Source: Brevibacterium luteolum
Lineage (GTDB): Bacteria > Actinomycetota > Actinomycetes > Actinomycetales > Brevibacteriaceae
NCBI RefSeq assembly: GCF_013004595.1
Contig: NZ_JABEMC010000006.1
Location: forward strand, 62,001-126,000
Length of the DNA: 64,000 bases
Direction: 5' to 3'
The notes below the pieces were generated by a model. That model was not told where the DNA came from. It made no database searches and saw nothing but the letters and a program-made list of their open reading frames with translations. This document shows, in pieces, positions 43,501-53,287 of this stretch. Both the position numbers and the translations under genes were made by a program. Numbering within the stretch: position 1 is the stretch's first letter; each line of letters opens with the position of its first letter.

Positions 43501-44838
43501 ATGACACCTGAGAGCACCACCATCCACAGTCCGACGCTGCGCCGCTCGCTCGGCATTCCGACTCTTGTCATGTTCGGCCTTTCGTACATGGTGCCGATGA
43601 CTGTCTTCACCACATACGGCATCGTCAACGAGATCACTCAGGGTCATCTGTCACTGGCCTATGCGGTGACCTTGAGCGCCATGGTCTTCACCGCGGTCAG
43701 CTATGCCGTGCTCAGTCGCGAAGTGCCCGCCGCTGGCGCCGCCTATGACTATGCGCGCGCTGGTTTCGGCGGCCATATCGGCTTCATGACCGGCTGGGTC
43801 ATCATGGTCGACTACATTCTCCTGCCGATGCTCAACTACCTGCTCATCGGCCTCTATCTCCACGAACAGTTCCCCGCCGCACCCGCCTGGATGTTCTCAA
43901 AGGCTGCCCTCCTGCTCGTCCTCGTCCTCAACATCGTCGGCATCAACGCCGTCAAGCATGCCAATGTTGTGCTCGTGTCGCTGCAGGTTCTCTTCTTCAT
44001 CATCTTCGCTGTCATGGCGCTGCGGTCATTCGACCCGAACATCAGCCTTCTCGATCCGTTCATCGGCGGGGATATCGACGCTTCCCTCATCATGGCGGGA
44101 GCAGCGATCCTATGCCTGTCATTCCTCGGGTTCGACGCAGTCTCGACGATGTCGGAGGAGGCCAAGGAGCCACGGCGGACAGTACCCGTCGCCGTCATCC
44201 TCACGACCTTGGCAGGCGGAGGGATCTTCATCGTCATCTCCTGGCTGGCACACGTGGCCCATCCGAACGTCGTCACCGGAGAGAACGCCGACACCGCAGC
44301 CCTCGCCATGCTCATGCACATCGGCGGAAACCTGCTCGTCGCGCTCTTCCTAGCCGCGTATGTCACTGGCGCCCTCGGCTCAGCCCTCGCCTCGCAGGCA
44401 AGCGTCTCACGGATCCTCTACAGCATGGGTCGCGACGGCGTGCTGCCGCGTCGCATCTTCGGTGTCCTGAGCGAGCGGTTCCGCACTCCAGTCGGAGCGA
44501 TTCTCGTCGTCGCGGTCATTTCAGTCTCGGCCGTCTTCGCCAGCGTCGATTTCGTCGCCTCCATCGTGAGCTTCGGCGCGCTCACTGCCTTCACCGTCGT
44601 CAACCTGGCCGTCGTCTCGATCTTCCTCGTGCAGAAACGTCACCGAGGAGCGCCGTCGATCCTTCTCTACGGTCTCGTGCCGGTCGTCGGTTTCGGCCTG
44701 ACGTTGTGGCTGTGGACGAGCCTTTCAGGTTCAACGCTGTTCTTCGGCTTGCTATGGGTCGCGCTTGGCGTCGGATACTTGGCCGTCCTCACCCGCGGGT
44801 TCCGCGAACCGCCCCCATCCCTCAACCTGCGGGAGTAA
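43501..44838 (+). CDS. APC superfamily permease, PuuP-like (putrescine/amino acid importer)
   Basis: Inner-membrane secondary transporter of 445 aa with about 12 helices. First helix LVMFGLSYMVPMTVFTTYGI with the APC pattern, SREVPAAGAAYDYARAGFG after TM2, and FLGFDAVSTMSEEAKEPRR in the middle are typical. ATG 43501 follows GAGAGGAA. Together with amine oxidase and TetR regulator it forms an uptake-and-oxidation unit for amines such as putrescine (inference from neighbours). Confidence 0.85.
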   Translation: MTPESTTIHSPTLRRSLGIPTLVMFGLSYMVPMTVFTTYGIVNEITQGHLSLAYAVTLSAMVFTAVSYAVLSREVPAAGAAYDYARAGFGGHIGFMTGWVIMVDYILLPMLNYLLIGLYLHEQFPAAPAWMFSKAALLLVLVLNIVGINAVKHANVVLVSLQVLFFIIFAVMALRSFDPNISLLDPFIGGDIDASLIMAGAAILCLSFLGFDAVSTMSEEAKEPRRTVPVAVILTTLAGGGIFIVISWLAHVAHPNVVTGENADTAALAMLMHIGGNLLVALFLAAYVTGALGSALASQASVSRILYSMGRDGVLPRRIFGVLSERFRTPVGAILVVAVISVSAVFASVDFVASIVSFGALTAFTVVNLAVVSIFLVQKRHRGAPSILLYGLVPVVGFGLTLWLWTSLSGSTLFFGLLWVALGVGYLAVLTRGFREPPPSLNLRE

Positions 44839-44979
44839 CCGCTTCAGCTAGGCCGTCGGTCCCCGTTGCCGAGTCGATAACCGGTGCCTGTGCTGGTATC
44901 GGCAGATCTGCCAGCCTCGCACCCGCCCACCCGAGGAACCGCGCCACAGCTTCTGGGCTGCTCGTGCAACAATGTCGGC

Positions 44980-46083
44980 ATGACCCCAGGCACCCACGCC
45001 CCTGACGATGATGGCAGCACCCGGTTCGACAACTTCTCGACCGCAGCCAGCCCTGCCGGATCGTCCCTCGACGCCGAACGCGAACTCGCCGGCCTGACGT
45101 CGGCGCGCGCCGGTGAGGCTGAGAGCGTCGCCACCCCGTACTGGGAATTCGACCGCGCCTCCTGGTCGCTGCTGGCCGAGAACTCCGAACTGCCGCTGTC
45201 TGCCGCCGATGTCAACCGGCTGCGCGGCCTCGGCGACACCATCGACCTGGCCGAGGTCGAGACGATCTACCTGCCGCTCTCACGCCTGCTCAACCTCTAC
45301 GTCGCCGCCCGCGGCCAGAAGCACCAGCTCACCCGCGAGTTCCTCGCCCCGCTGCGCAACACCGGCAAGGATCCCGCGCCCAAACGCACCCCATTCGTGA
45401 TCGGCGTCGCCGGCTCGGTCGCCGTCGGCAAGTCGACGACTGCGCGCGTGCTGCGTGAGCTTCTCGCCCGCTGGCCCTCGACCCCGCGCGTCGAGCTCAT
45501 CACCACCGACGGATTCCTCTTCCCCAACGCCGAACTCGAACGCCGCGGACTCTCCGGCCGCAAAGGCTTCCCCGAGTCCTACGACCGGCGCGCCCTGCTG
45601 CGGTTCCTCTCAGCGGTCAAGTCAGGCGCTCCCGAAGTGCGGGCCCCGATCTACTCGCACCACACCTACGACATCGTCCCCGGAGCACAGGTCACCGTCC
45701 GCTCCCCCGACGTGCTCATCGTCGAAGGACTCAACGTCCTGCAGCCCCCGCGCCCGCGCTTCGATGGCCGGGTCGGCATGTCCGTCAGCGACTACTTCGA
45801 CTTCTCCGTCTTCGTCGACGCCAACACCGCAGATGTGCGCGACTGGTACATCCGCCGGTTCATGAAGCTCAAAGCCGGTGCCTTCCGCGACCCCGACTCC
45901 TACTTCCACCGCTACTCCACGCTCGGTGACGAGGAGGCTCGCTCGCTGGCCGGCGAGATCTGGGATTCGATCAACGCCCCGAACCTCGCCGAGAACGTGC
46001 TGCCCTCGCGCGGCCGGGCCGACCTCGTCATGCGCAAGGCTCGCGACCACTCGATCCGCCGCATCCGGATGCGCAAGCTCTGA
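44980..46083 (+). CDS. coaA: Type I pantothenate kinase
   Basis: First committed step of coenzyme A synthesis (367 aa). Walker [60 protein letters not shown]; and the C-terminal [15 protein letters not shown] are diagnostic. The N-terminal 50 residues (Thr/Ser/Ala/Asp-rich) exceed the usual 310-320 aa enzyme. ATG 44980 is used; the longer frame from 44884 is not supported. In related Micrococcales coaA usually sits between glmM and glmS; here it is separated from both. Confidence 0.93.
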   Translation: MTPGTHAPDDDGSTRFDNFSTAASPAGSSLDAERELAGLTSARAGEAESVATPYWEFDRASWSLLAENSELPLSAADVNRLRGLGDTIDLAEVETIYLPLSRLLNLYVAARGQKHQLTREFLAPLRNTGKDPAPKRTPFVIGVAGSVAVGKSTTARVLRELLARWPSTPRVELITTDGFLFPNAELERRGLSGRKGFPESYDRRALLRFLSAVKSGAPEVRAPIYSHHTYDIVPGAQVTVRSPDVLIVEGLNVLQPPRPRFDGRVGMSVSDYFDFSVFVDANTADVRDWYIRRFMKLKAGAFRDPDSYFHRYSTLGDEEARSLAGEIWDSINAPNLAENVLPSRGRADLVMRKARDHSIRRIRMRKL

Positions 46084-46208
46084 GCTGAGCAGCCCCGCCG
46101 GGAACACGTGAGCGCCTCCCCGCAGTTGTACCCACTGGGCGTGCCGCCCCTTCACCCCGCCGGCACCAGCGCCCACCCCTGCCCGGCCCGCACCCTTGAG
46201 GAGACTCC

Positions 46209-48089
46209 ATGACGACACCCTCACCCCTGGCGCTCATGCACCGCACGATGGCGTCGCAGCGCCTGCACGGCCAGGGCTCACGCTCCGGCGGGCTCTCCGC
46301 CGACATCCTCAAGCGGATCTGGCGCTTCGCGGCCGGCCACCGCCACCTGCTCATCGGCTTCATCGTCCTGTCCGTCGTCATCTCCGCCATCGGCGTCATC
46401 ACCCCGGTGCTCGCCGGCCGCGTCGTCAACGCCATCACCGACACCCAGGACATCTCCGCGATCATCACGATCGCCCTCATCATGGCCGGCCTGGCACTGG
46501 CCGACGCGGCACTCGGCCTGGCCAGCCGCTACCTGTCCGCCCGCGCCGGCGAAGGCCTCATCTACGACCTGCGCACCGCCGTGTTCGACCACGTGCAGAC
46601 GATGCCGATCGCGTTCTTCAACCGCACCCGCACCGGCGCGCTCGTCTCCCGCCTCAACACCGACGTCATCGGCGCCCAGCGCGCGTTCTCCAACACGCTC
46701 TCAGGCATCGTGTCGAACTTCGTCTCCGTGCTGCTGACCGTCGCCGTCATGGTGACCGTCTCCTGGCAGGTCACGCTGCTGTCGATCCTGCTGCTGCCGA
46801 TCTTCTTCATCCCCGCCCGCATGTTCGCCGGCCGGCTTGCCGCCCTGCAGCACGAGGCCGCCGACTACAACGCCGCGATGTCCACCCGCATGACCGAGCG
46901 CTTCGCTGCCGGAGGCGCGACCCTCGTCAAGCTCTTCGGCAGGCCTGCCCGCGAATCCGAGCAGTTCGCCGCCCGTGCCGCCCGGGTGCGCAACATCGGT
47001 GTGAAGACCGCGATGCTGCAGACGAGCTTCGTCACCGCCCTCACGCTCGTCTCCGCGCTCGCACTCGCCCTTGTCTACGGCCTCGGCGGCGTCCAGGCCG
47101 TGCTCGGCACCCTCAACGCCGGCGCCGTCGTGACACTCGCGATGCTGCTCACCCGCCTCTACGGCCCGCTCACCATGCTCGCCAACGCCCGCATGGACAT
47201 CATGAGCGCCGTCGTGAGCTTCGAGCGCGTCTTCGAAGTCCTCGACCTCAAGCCGATAATCGCCGAAACCGAGCATCCCCGCGCCCTGCCGGCCGGTCCC
47301 CTGCCCGTGGAGTTCGACAGCGTCTCGTTCACCTATCCCTCCGCCGCCGAGGTGTCCCTCGCCAGCCTTGAAGAGGTCTCGATCCTCGATGAGCGCACCG
47401 ATCACGAGGTGCTGCATGACCTCAGCTTCGAGATCTCACCCGGGCAGACGGTCGCCCTCGTCGGCAGCTCGGGTGCCGGTAAGTCGACGATCGCCTCGCT
47501 CGTCCCGCGCCTCTACGACGCCACCGAAGGCAGCGTGCGCATCGGCGGTGTCGACGTCCGCGATCTCAGCTTCGATGACCTCAAGTCCGCTGTCGGCATG
47601 GTCACCCAGGACGGGCACCTGTTCCACGAGTCGATCCGCGACAACCTGCTCATCGTCAAGCCGGAGGCAACCGAAGAGGAGCTGCGCTCGGCGATCTCCC
47701 GGGCCCGGCTCGATGACGTGCTCGCCGAGCTGCCCGACGGGCTCGACACGATCATCGGCGAGCGCGGCTACCGGCTCTCCGGCGGCGAGCGCCAGCGGCT
47801 GACGATCGCCCGGCTGCTGTTGGCCGCCCCGCCGGTCGTGCTGCTCGACGAGGCGACCTCCGCCCTCGACTCGACTTCAGAGGCCCATGTGCAGCATGCG
47901 CTGTCGGAGGCGATGAGCGGACGCACCGCGCTTGTTATCGCCCACCGGCTCTCCACGGTGCGCGGGGCCGATGCGATCCTCGTCGTCGAAGACGGCCGGA
48001 TCGTCGAACGCGGCACACACAGCCAGCTGCTGGCAGCAGGCGGCCGCTACGCTGAGCTGTACCGCACCCAGTTCGCCGACCAGGAATGA
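46209..48089 (+). CDS. ABC exporter, fused membrane and ATPase domains (ABCB/MsbA-like)
   Basis: Homodimeric half-transporter of 626 aa. Six membrane helices in residues about 40-310, with the exporter segment PIAFFNRTRTGALVSRLNTDV, then an ATPase: LVGSSGAGKST, Q-loop GMVTQDGHLFHESIRDNL, LSGGERQRLTIARLLL, VVLLDEATSALD and the H-loop IAHRLSTV. ATG 46209 follows GAGGAGA. Multidrug or lipid export is typical; substrate unknown. Confidence 0.88.
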   Translation: MTTPSPLALMHRTMASQRLHGQGSRSGGLSADILKRIWRFAAGHRHLLIGFIVLSVVISAIGVITPVLAGRVVNAITDTQDISAIITIALIMAGLALADAALGLASRYLSARAGEGLIYDLRTAVFDHVQTMPIAFFNRTRTGALVSRLNTDVIGAQRAFSNTLSGIVSNFVSVLLTVAVMVTVSWQVTLLSILLLPIFFIPARMFAGRLAALQHEAADYNAAMSTRMTERFAAGGATLVKLFGRPARESEQFAARAARVRNIGVKTAMLQTSFVTALTLVSALALALVYGLGGVQAVLGTLNAGAVVTLAMLLTRLYGPLTMLANARMDIMSAVVSFERVFEVLDLKPIIAETEHPRALPAGPLPVEFDSVSFTYPSAAEVSLASLEEVSILDERTDHEVLHDLSFEISPGQTVALVGSSGAGKSTIASLVPRLYDATEGSVRIGGVDVRDLSFDDLKSAVGMVTQDGHLFHESIRDNLLIVKPEATEEELRSAISRARLDDVLAELPDGLDTIIGERGYRLSGGERQRLTIARLLLAAPPVVLLDEATSALDSTSEAHVQHALSEAMSGRTALVIAHRLSTVRGADAILVVEDGRIVERGTHSQLLAAGGRYAELYRTQFADQE

Positions 48090-48092
48090 GAC

Positions 48093-48755
48093 ATGAGCGC
48101 CGAGACTGCCGACACTGGCACCGCGGAGCCCTCGCCGGCCCCAGCCCCGGCCACGTTCGCGGAGCTGACCGAGGCGAAGCGCGTCGCGTTCCCGCTGCAC
48201 ACTGAGCGGCTGAGCCTGAGCCTGCTGGCGCCATCCGACGCTGAGGGTCTGTGGTCCTACTGGCAGCTGCCGGAGACCTCGGAGTGGACGTCATCGCGAC
48301 CGGCCAGTGCCGAGGAGCTCATGTCCGAGCGGCTGGCTGCCGGCAACACACTCGTCGTGCGCCGCAGAGACGATGAGAGCAGCCACCCTGAGACAGCCCC
48401 GATCCTCGGCGAGGTGCTGGTGAAGATGCAGAATGCCTGGTCCCACCCCGAGGTCGCCCACCTAGCCCGTGGCACCCAGGCTGAGATCGGGTGCGCCTTC
48501 CACCCTGAAGCCACCGGGCACGGCTTCGCCCGCGAAGCGGTCACCGCCGTCCTCGACCTCATCGTCGACCTCGGGATCCGGCGCATCGAGGCGTTCTGCA
48601 TGGCCGACAACACCGCCTCCTGGCGGCTGCTCGACCGGCTGGGCCTGCGCCGCGAAGGCAGCTACATCGGTGAGACCCTCCACCGCGATCACGGCTGGGT
48701 CGATGCCTACTCCTATGCGATCCTCGCCTCCGAATGGCAGGCCAAGCGCAGCTGA
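48093..48755 (+). CDS. GNAT acetyltransferase, RimJ/RimL type
   Basis: 220 aa. TERLSLSLLAPSDAEGLWSYW opens the fold, AEIGCAFHPEATGHGFAREAV contains the acetyl-CoA loop, and RIEAFCMADNTASWRLLDRLGLRREG is the C-terminal RimJ/L signature. It begins 3 nt after the ABC exporter stop, so it is cotranscribed. N-terminal Ala/Pro-rich tail of 20 residues. Substrate unknown; antibiotic or protein N-acetylation possible. Confidence 0.82.
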   Translation: MSAETADTGTAEPSPAPAPATFAELTEAKRVAFPLHTERLSLSLLAPSDAEGLWSYWQLPETSEWTSSRPASAEELMSERLAAGNTLVVRRRDDESSHPETAPILGEVLVKMQNAWSHPEVAHLARGTQAEIGCAFHPEATGHGFAREAVTAVLDLIVDLGIRRIEAFCMADNTASWRLLDRLGLRREGSYIGETLHRDHGWVDAYSYAILASEWQAKRS

Positions 48756-49274
48756 TCAGCGCACGTCGCGCTGACGCGGCCCCAAGGGCAGCCGGGCGAT
48801 GATCGCAAACAGGATGCCTGCCGGGATGCAGATGAGCAGCAGCGACATGAACACGTACAGCGCAGACGGCATCCACACGACGCTGACCATGTAGACGATG
48901 ACAGGGAAGGTCAGCGCGAGAAACACCGCGGTGATGAGGGTGCCCTTGAGACCGCCAGCCGGGTTCTTCCACCGCACGATGCCGATGGCGAAGTTCGCCA
49001 GTGCCGCGACCATGCCCAGCAGCAGGAATGAGTTCATCAGCTCGCCGAAGATCCAGGCGATGCCGCCAGCCGGGCGGCTGGCCTGCACCGCCGCCGAGGT
49101 GCCGGTCACCAGCAGCGTGATGACGGCAGTCGATCCGGCGGCGACGATGCCGGCACGCACCGGCGGGGTCGCCACATTCAGCAAAGGCAGGTGCCGGGGC
49201 GCACTAGTGGCGTGAGCACGATCGCTGCGGTCGGGCTGGTCTGGCGACGCAGAATCAGGAGGGGTCTGAGCCAT
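48756..49274 (-). CDS. Four-helix membrane protein, unknown function
   Basis: 172 aa. A 35-residue hydrophilic N-terminus (Asp/Pro/Ser/Arg) precedes helices at about 42-62, 72-95, 110-132 and 138-160. No family recognised. It abuts the convergent GNAT stop with no gap. TACCGT is 6 nt before the ATG, indicating a leaderless transcript. Confidence 0.65.
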   Translation of the reverse strand: MAQTPPDSASPDQPDRSDRAHATSAPRHLPLLNVATPPVRAGIVAAGSTAVITLLVTGTSAAVQASRPAGGIAWIFGELMNSFLLLGMVAALANFAIGIVRWKNPAGGLKGTLITAVFLALTFPVIVYMVSVVWMPSALYVFMSLLLICIPAGILFAIIARLPLGPRQRDVR

Positions 49275-49286
49275 ACCTCTACGGTA
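49275..49286 (-). promoter_or_regulatory. -10 box and leaderless start of the membrane protein gene
   Basis: TACCGT (minus strand, 49286-49281) is 6 nt before the ATG at 49274. Confidence 0.5.
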
Positions 49287-49325
49287 GCGGCTGACAGGCC
49301 GGGTGATGCACAGCGAGCCGCTGTA

Positions 49326-49505
49326 TCAGCGCCGTCGCTCGGACCGGTTGATCCGGTTCCAGAGGAGCCCGACGGCGATGAGCCCAGCCAGTCCGATGCA
49401 GAACAGCACCGCCTCGAGCACACCCCACGATTCGCCGCGCAGCAGCGGCAGCAGCTGGACGAGCATGACGATGGCGAAGACCGCGCCGATGAGGATGCGC
49501 AGCAT
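49326..49505 (-). CDS. Small two-helix membrane protein (59 aa)
   Basis: A short gene of 59 codons: ATG at 49505 preceded by GGAGGT eight nt upstream, TGA at 49326-49328. It begins MLRILIGAVFAIVMLVQLLP, has a second helix LEAVLFCIGLAGLIAVGLLW and a basic end NRINRSERRR, giving a hairpin topology with cytoplasmic C-terminus. The strong ribosome binding site and sensible topology argue for a real gene. Function unknown; no family recognised. Confidence 0.6.
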   Translation of the reverse strand: MLRILIGAVFAIVMLVQLLPLLRGESWGVLEAVLFCIGLAGLIAVGLLWNRINRSERRR

Positions 49506-49563
49506 CTCAGTGACACCTCCAGTTCAGTGATCAGGGACTCCTGCACCCTAACGCGAGCCACCG

Positions 49564-49585
49564 GGGCGGTGTCGAAAAACCGCCC
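49564..49585. promoter_or_regulatory. Stem-loop upstream of the peptide-binding protein gene
   Basis: GGGCGGT (49564-49570) and ACCGCCC (49579-49585) form a 7-bp stem with an 8-nt A-rich loop in the divergent region between the 59-aa gene and the dpp operon. Confidence 0.45.
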
Positions 49586-49661
49586 TGCATAGCGTGCCCA
49601 CAGCGTCAGATGCGGCCGTAACGATCGTGTCTCATCCCCCACTGTTCGCTCAGCTTCCATG

Positions 49662-49688
49662 CAGATGCATCACATCTGTGCCCATAAT
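49662..49688 (+). promoter_or_regulatory. Inverted repeat and -10 box of the dpp-type operon
   Basis: CAGATG-N5-CATCTG at 49662-49678 precedes CATAAT (49683-49688), a good -10 box about 47 bp before the start. The repeat covers the -35 zone, so it may be an operator. Confidence 0.45.
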
Positions 49689-49734
49689 GGATGGCACGCA
49701 CAGCAGCATCGACGGCGATGAAGAGATGACGACT

Positions 49735-51291
49735 ATGACGAGATCCCCAGCACGTGCACCACTCCTGCGTCGCCTGGCCAAGGCGATGACCGCCTCGGCG
49801 GCGGTCGCGATCCTCGCTGTCATCAGCGGCTGCTCGCGTCAGAGCGTCGACCTCGGCACCGCTGACTCGGACGACGTCATCGTCGCCTCGATCTCCGGTG
49901 AGCCCGACCAGCTCGACCCGCACTCCACCACCTCCTACTTCGCCTTCGAGGTCCTCGAGAACGTCTACGACACCCTCGTCGAACCCGATGAGGAGTTCAA
50001 CATGCAGCCGGCACTCGCCGAGTCCTGGGAGGTCAGCGACGACGAGCTGACGTGGACGTTCCACCTGCGCGAGGGCGTCACCTTCCACGACGGCTCCGAC
50101 TTCACCGCCGACGACGTCGTCTACTCATACCGGCGCATCATCGACGGCGAACTCGCCAACGCCTGGAAGCTCACGATGCTCAAAGACGTGCGCGCCGTCG
50201 ACGACCACACTGTCGAGATCGAAGTCGACGCCCCCAGCCCCACCCTGCTCTCAGCGCTCGGCGGGTTCAAGGGCGTGGCGATCGTCGAGGAGGACAACGC
50301 CGAATCCGGTGACATCACCACCGAACCGGTCGGCACCGGCCCGTTCGCAGTCGACTCCGCCCGGCCCGGCGACTCCGTGACGCTCAAAGCCAATGAGGAC
50401 TACTGGGGCGGGGCACCCGAGGTCGCCGGCGTGCAGTTCCGCTACATCACCGAGCACAACACGGCTGTCGCCGCCCTGCGCTCCGGGGAGATCGATTGGA
50501 CCGACTCGATCCCACCCCAGCAGTTCGGCACGCTGGACAAGGACCAGTCGCTGCACATCGAATCGGTCATCTCGAACGACTACTGGTATGTGGCGATGAA
50601 CCAGGCGAAAGAGCCCTTCGGCGACCCGAAGGTCCGCCAGGCGATCGCCTACGCCGTCGACCGCGACTCGATCGCCCAGGCCACCGGCTTCGGCACCTCG
50701 GAGGTCAACCAGACCGCGATCCCGGGATCGAGCCCATGGGCCTACGACTACGCGCCCTTCGAACGCGACACCGACAAGGCCCAGCAGCTGCTCGACGAGG
50801 CCGGTGTCGAAGATCTGTCGATGGAGCTCATGGTCACCAACGAGTACCCCGAGACCGTCACCGCCGCCCAGGTCATCGCCGACAACCTCTCCGACGTCGG
50901 CATCACGGTTTCGATCACCACCCTCGACTTCGGCTCCTGGCTCGACCGGCAGGGCCAGGGCGACTTCGATGCGCTCATGCTCGGCTGGCTGGGCAACATC
51001 GACCCCGATGACTACTACTACGCCCAGCACCACTCCGAGGGCCCGTCGAACTCGCAGGGCTACTCGAACCCCGAGGTCGACGAGCTCCTCGACGCCGGCC
51101 GCGTCGAAATGGACGCAGGCAAGCGGCACGAACTCTACGAGCAGGCCGCCCAGCACATCGTCGACGACGTCTCCTACCTGTACCTGTACAACCCGGCGGT
51201 CATCCAGGCCCACACCTCGCGCCTGGAGGGCTACACGATCCGCTCGGATCGGGCCGTGCGGTTCCGCGACGCGAAGCTGACAGAGGACTGA
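49735..51291 (+). CDS. Peptide ABC transporter substrate-binding lipoprotein (DppA/OppA family)
   Basis: Extracytoplasmic binding protein of 518 aa, first gene of a four-gene importer. A twin-Arg-free signal ends at the lipobox AVISGCS (Cys near residue 29). Family segments: EPDQLDPHSTT, VYDTLVEPDEEFNMQPALAESW, TWTFHLREGVTFHDGSDF, GTGPFAVDS, VRQAIAYAVDRDSI. ATG 49735 has AAGAG nine nt upstream; ATG 49726 is the alternative. Di/oligopeptides or nickel are typical ligands for the family. Confidence 0.9.
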   Translation: MTRSPARAPLLRRLAKAMTASAAVAILAVISGCSRQSVDLGTADSDDVIVASISGEPDQLDPHSTTSYFAFEVLENVYDTLVEPDEEFNMQPALAESWEVSDDELTWTFHLREGVTFHDGSDFTADDVVYSYRRIIDGELANAWKLTMLKDVRAVDDHTVEIEVDAPSPTLLSALGGFKGVAIVEEDNAESGDITTEPVGTGPFAVDSARPGDSVTLKANEDYWGGAPEVAGVQFRYITEHNTAVAALRSGEIDWTDSIPPQQFGTLDKDQSLHIESVISNDYWYVAMNQAKEPFGDPKVRQAIAYAVDRDSIAQATGFGTSEVNQTAIPGSSPWAYDYAPFERDTDKAQQLLDEAGVEDLSMELMVTNEYPETVTAAQVIADNLSDVGITVSITTLDFGSWLDRQGQGDFDALMLGWLGNIDPDDYYYAQHHSEGPSNSQGYSNPEVDELLDAGRVEMDAGKRHELYEQAAQHIVDDVSYLYLYNPAVIQAHTSRLEGYTIRSDRAVRFRDAKLTED

Positions 51292-51296
51292 TAGGC

Positions 51297-52379
51297 ATGA
51301 GCGATCCGAACACCCATGGCAGCAGCACCGCTCCCGAGGCGGAGGACCGGTCTGCAGACACCACGCGTTCTGCAGACGCGAACCAGTCCAGCCAGACCGA
51401 GCAGACGCAGAAGGCGGGCTTCTTCACCCGGCATCCGCTGCTGACCTTCATCCTGCGGCGCATCCTGCTGACCTTCGTCACCCTGCTCGGCGTCATCGTC
51501 GTCGTGTTCTTCCTCATCCAGCTCGTCCCCGGCGACCCGGTGCGCATCGCCTTGGGCACCCGCTACACAGATGAGGCCTACCAGGCCCTGCAGCAGGCAT
51601 CGGGACTCGACAAACCGCTCATCGTCCAGTTCTTCACCTACATCGGCAGTGCGCTGATCGGCGACCTGGGGGTCAGCTTCCGCAACGGCGAGCCGGTCAT
51701 GATGCTGCTGCTCGAACGCCTCCCGGCCACAATCTCCCTGGCTCTGTGCGCCATCTTCGTCGCCCTGCTCATCGCGATCCCGCTGGGCACGATCGCCGGT
51801 CTGCGCGAAGGCGGCGCGGTCGACTCGATCGTCCGCGTCATCAGCCAGTTCGGTGTTTCGATCCCGGACTTCTGGATGGGCATGATGCTCATCAGCATCT
51901 TCGCCCTCGGCTTCGGCTGGCCCTCCTCCGGGTACACGCCGCTGACCGAGGACCCGATCGGCTGGGCCCAGCACATGGTGCTGCCGGCCATCACCGCAGG
52001 TGTTGTCTCGGCGGCGATCCTCACCCGGTTCATCCGCACCGCCGTCATCGACGTCTCGCATGCGACCTTCGTGCGCACGGCGACCTCGAAGGGCCTGAAG
52101 TACTGGACGGTGCTGGCCAAGCACATCGGCCGCAACGCCCTCATCCCGGTGCTGACGATCTCCGGCATCCAGCTGGCCACCCTGCTCGGCGGCGTCATCG
52201 TCGTCGAGGTCGTCTTCGCCTACCCGGGCCTCGGCCGCCTCATCTACGACGCCGTGGCCGCACGCGACTACCCGCTGCTGCAGGGCGCGATCCTGTTGAT
52301 CGCGTTCATCTTCCTCACCATCAACCTGCTCGTCGACGTGCTCTACGCCATCATCGACCCGAGGATCCGGATCTCATGA
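51297..52379 (+). CDS. Peptide ABC transporter permease 1 (DppB-like)
   Basis: 360-aa permease with a 40-residue hydrophilic N-terminal tail, then six helices. Signatures: LLTFVTLLGVIVVVFFLIQLVPGD in TM1, the EAA loop region FVRTATSKGLKYWTVLAKHIGRNAL, and the C-terminal VVEVVFAYPGLGRLIYDAV. Starts 5 nt after the binding protein stop; its stop overlaps the next permease by four nt. Confidence 0.9.
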   Translation: MSDPNTHGSSTAPEAEDRSADTTRSADANQSSQTEQTQKAGFFTRHPLLTFILRRILLTFVTLLGVIVVVFFLIQLVPGDPVRIALGTRYTDEAYQALQQASGLDKPLIVQFFTYIGSALIGDLGVSFRNGEPVMMLLLERLPATISLALCAIFVALLIAIPLGTIAGLREGGAVDSIVRVISQFGVSIPDFWMGMMLISIFALGFGWPSSGYTPLTEDPIGWAQHMVLPAITAGVVSAAILTRFIRTAVIDVSHATFVRTATSKGLKYWTVLAKHIGRNALIPVLTISGIQLATLLGGVIVVEVVFAYPGLGRLIYDAVAARDYPLLQGAILLIAFIFLTINLLVDVLYAIIDPRIRIS

Positions 52380-53287
52380 GTGCAGAATTGCCGACCCGGC
52401 AGAACTCAGACACCAACGCCACGAAGAACACCCGCGCTTCGACGCTGTCGCTGCTCATGACGAACCCGACAGCCGTGTTCGGCCTCATCGTGCTCGCCGT
52501 CATCGTCGTCCTCGCGCTCTTCGGGCAGTGGATCGCCCCGTACGGCGCCAACGACATCGACGTCCCGCGCGCCCTGCAGGCACCGAGTGGCGCCCACTGG
52601 TTCGGCACCGACGAACTCGGCCGCGACGTCCTCTCCCGCGTCGTCATCGCCGCAGCCACCTCGCTCAAGGTCGCACTCATCTCCGTCGGCATCGCGCTTG
52701 TCGTCGGCGTCGGCGTCGGTGTGCTGTCGGGCTACCTCGGCGGGGTCATCGACTCGATCCTCATGCGCATCGTCGACGTCGCCTTCTCCTTCCCCGTCCT
52801 GCTGCTGGCCCTGGCGATCGTCGCGATCCTCGGCCAGGGCATCGGCTCGGCCATGATCGCCATCGGCATCGTCTACATTCCGATCTTCGCCCGCGTCGCG
52901 CGCGCCTCGACCCTGTCGGTCCGCCAGGAGCCCTACGTCCAGGCCGCCCGCACCATGGGTGTCTCGTCCGGCCGGATCGTGTTCAGCCATGTGCTGCCGA
53001 ACATCTCCGGGCCCGTCATCGTGCAGACCTCGCTGTCACTGGCATTCGCGATCCTGACCGAAGCCGCCCTGTCGTTCCTCGGCCTCGGCGTCCAGCCGCC
53101 GGAGCCCTCGTGGGGCAAGATGCTCTTCGACGCGCAGGGCTTCATGGCCGACGCCTGGTGGATGGCGGTCTTCCCCGGTCTGGCGATCTTCGTCGTCGTG
53201 CTCGCCTTCAACCTGCTCGGCGACGGCCTGCGCGACGTCCTCGACCCCCGCCAGCGCACCATCATGCAGAACCGGAGGAAGAAGTGA
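52376..53287 (+). CDS. Peptide ABC transporter permease 2 (DppC-like)
   Basis: 303 aa, six helices. HWFGTDELGRDVLSRVVIAA is the conserved DppC N-domain motif, EAA loop in YVQAARTMGVSSGRIVFSHVLPN, and SFLGLGVQPPEPSWGKML near the end. ATG 52376 overlaps the DppB-like stop (ATGA) and its TGA overlaps the GTG start of the ATPase (GTGA). Confidence 0.91.
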   Translation: MSAELPTRQNSDTNATKNTRASTLSLLMTNPTAVFGLIVLAVIVVLALFGQWIAPYGANDIDVPRALQAPSGAHWFGTDELGRDVLSRVVIAAATSLKVALISVGIALVVGVGVGVLSGYLGGVIDSILMRIVDVAFSFPVLLLALAIVAILGQGIGSAMIAIGIVYIPIFARVARASTLSVRQEPYVQAARTMGVSSGRIVFSHVLPNISGPVIVQTSLSLAFAILTEAALSFLGLGVQPPEPSWGKMLFDAQGFMADAWWMAVFPGLAIFVVVLAFNLLGDGLRDVLDPRQRTIMQNRRKK

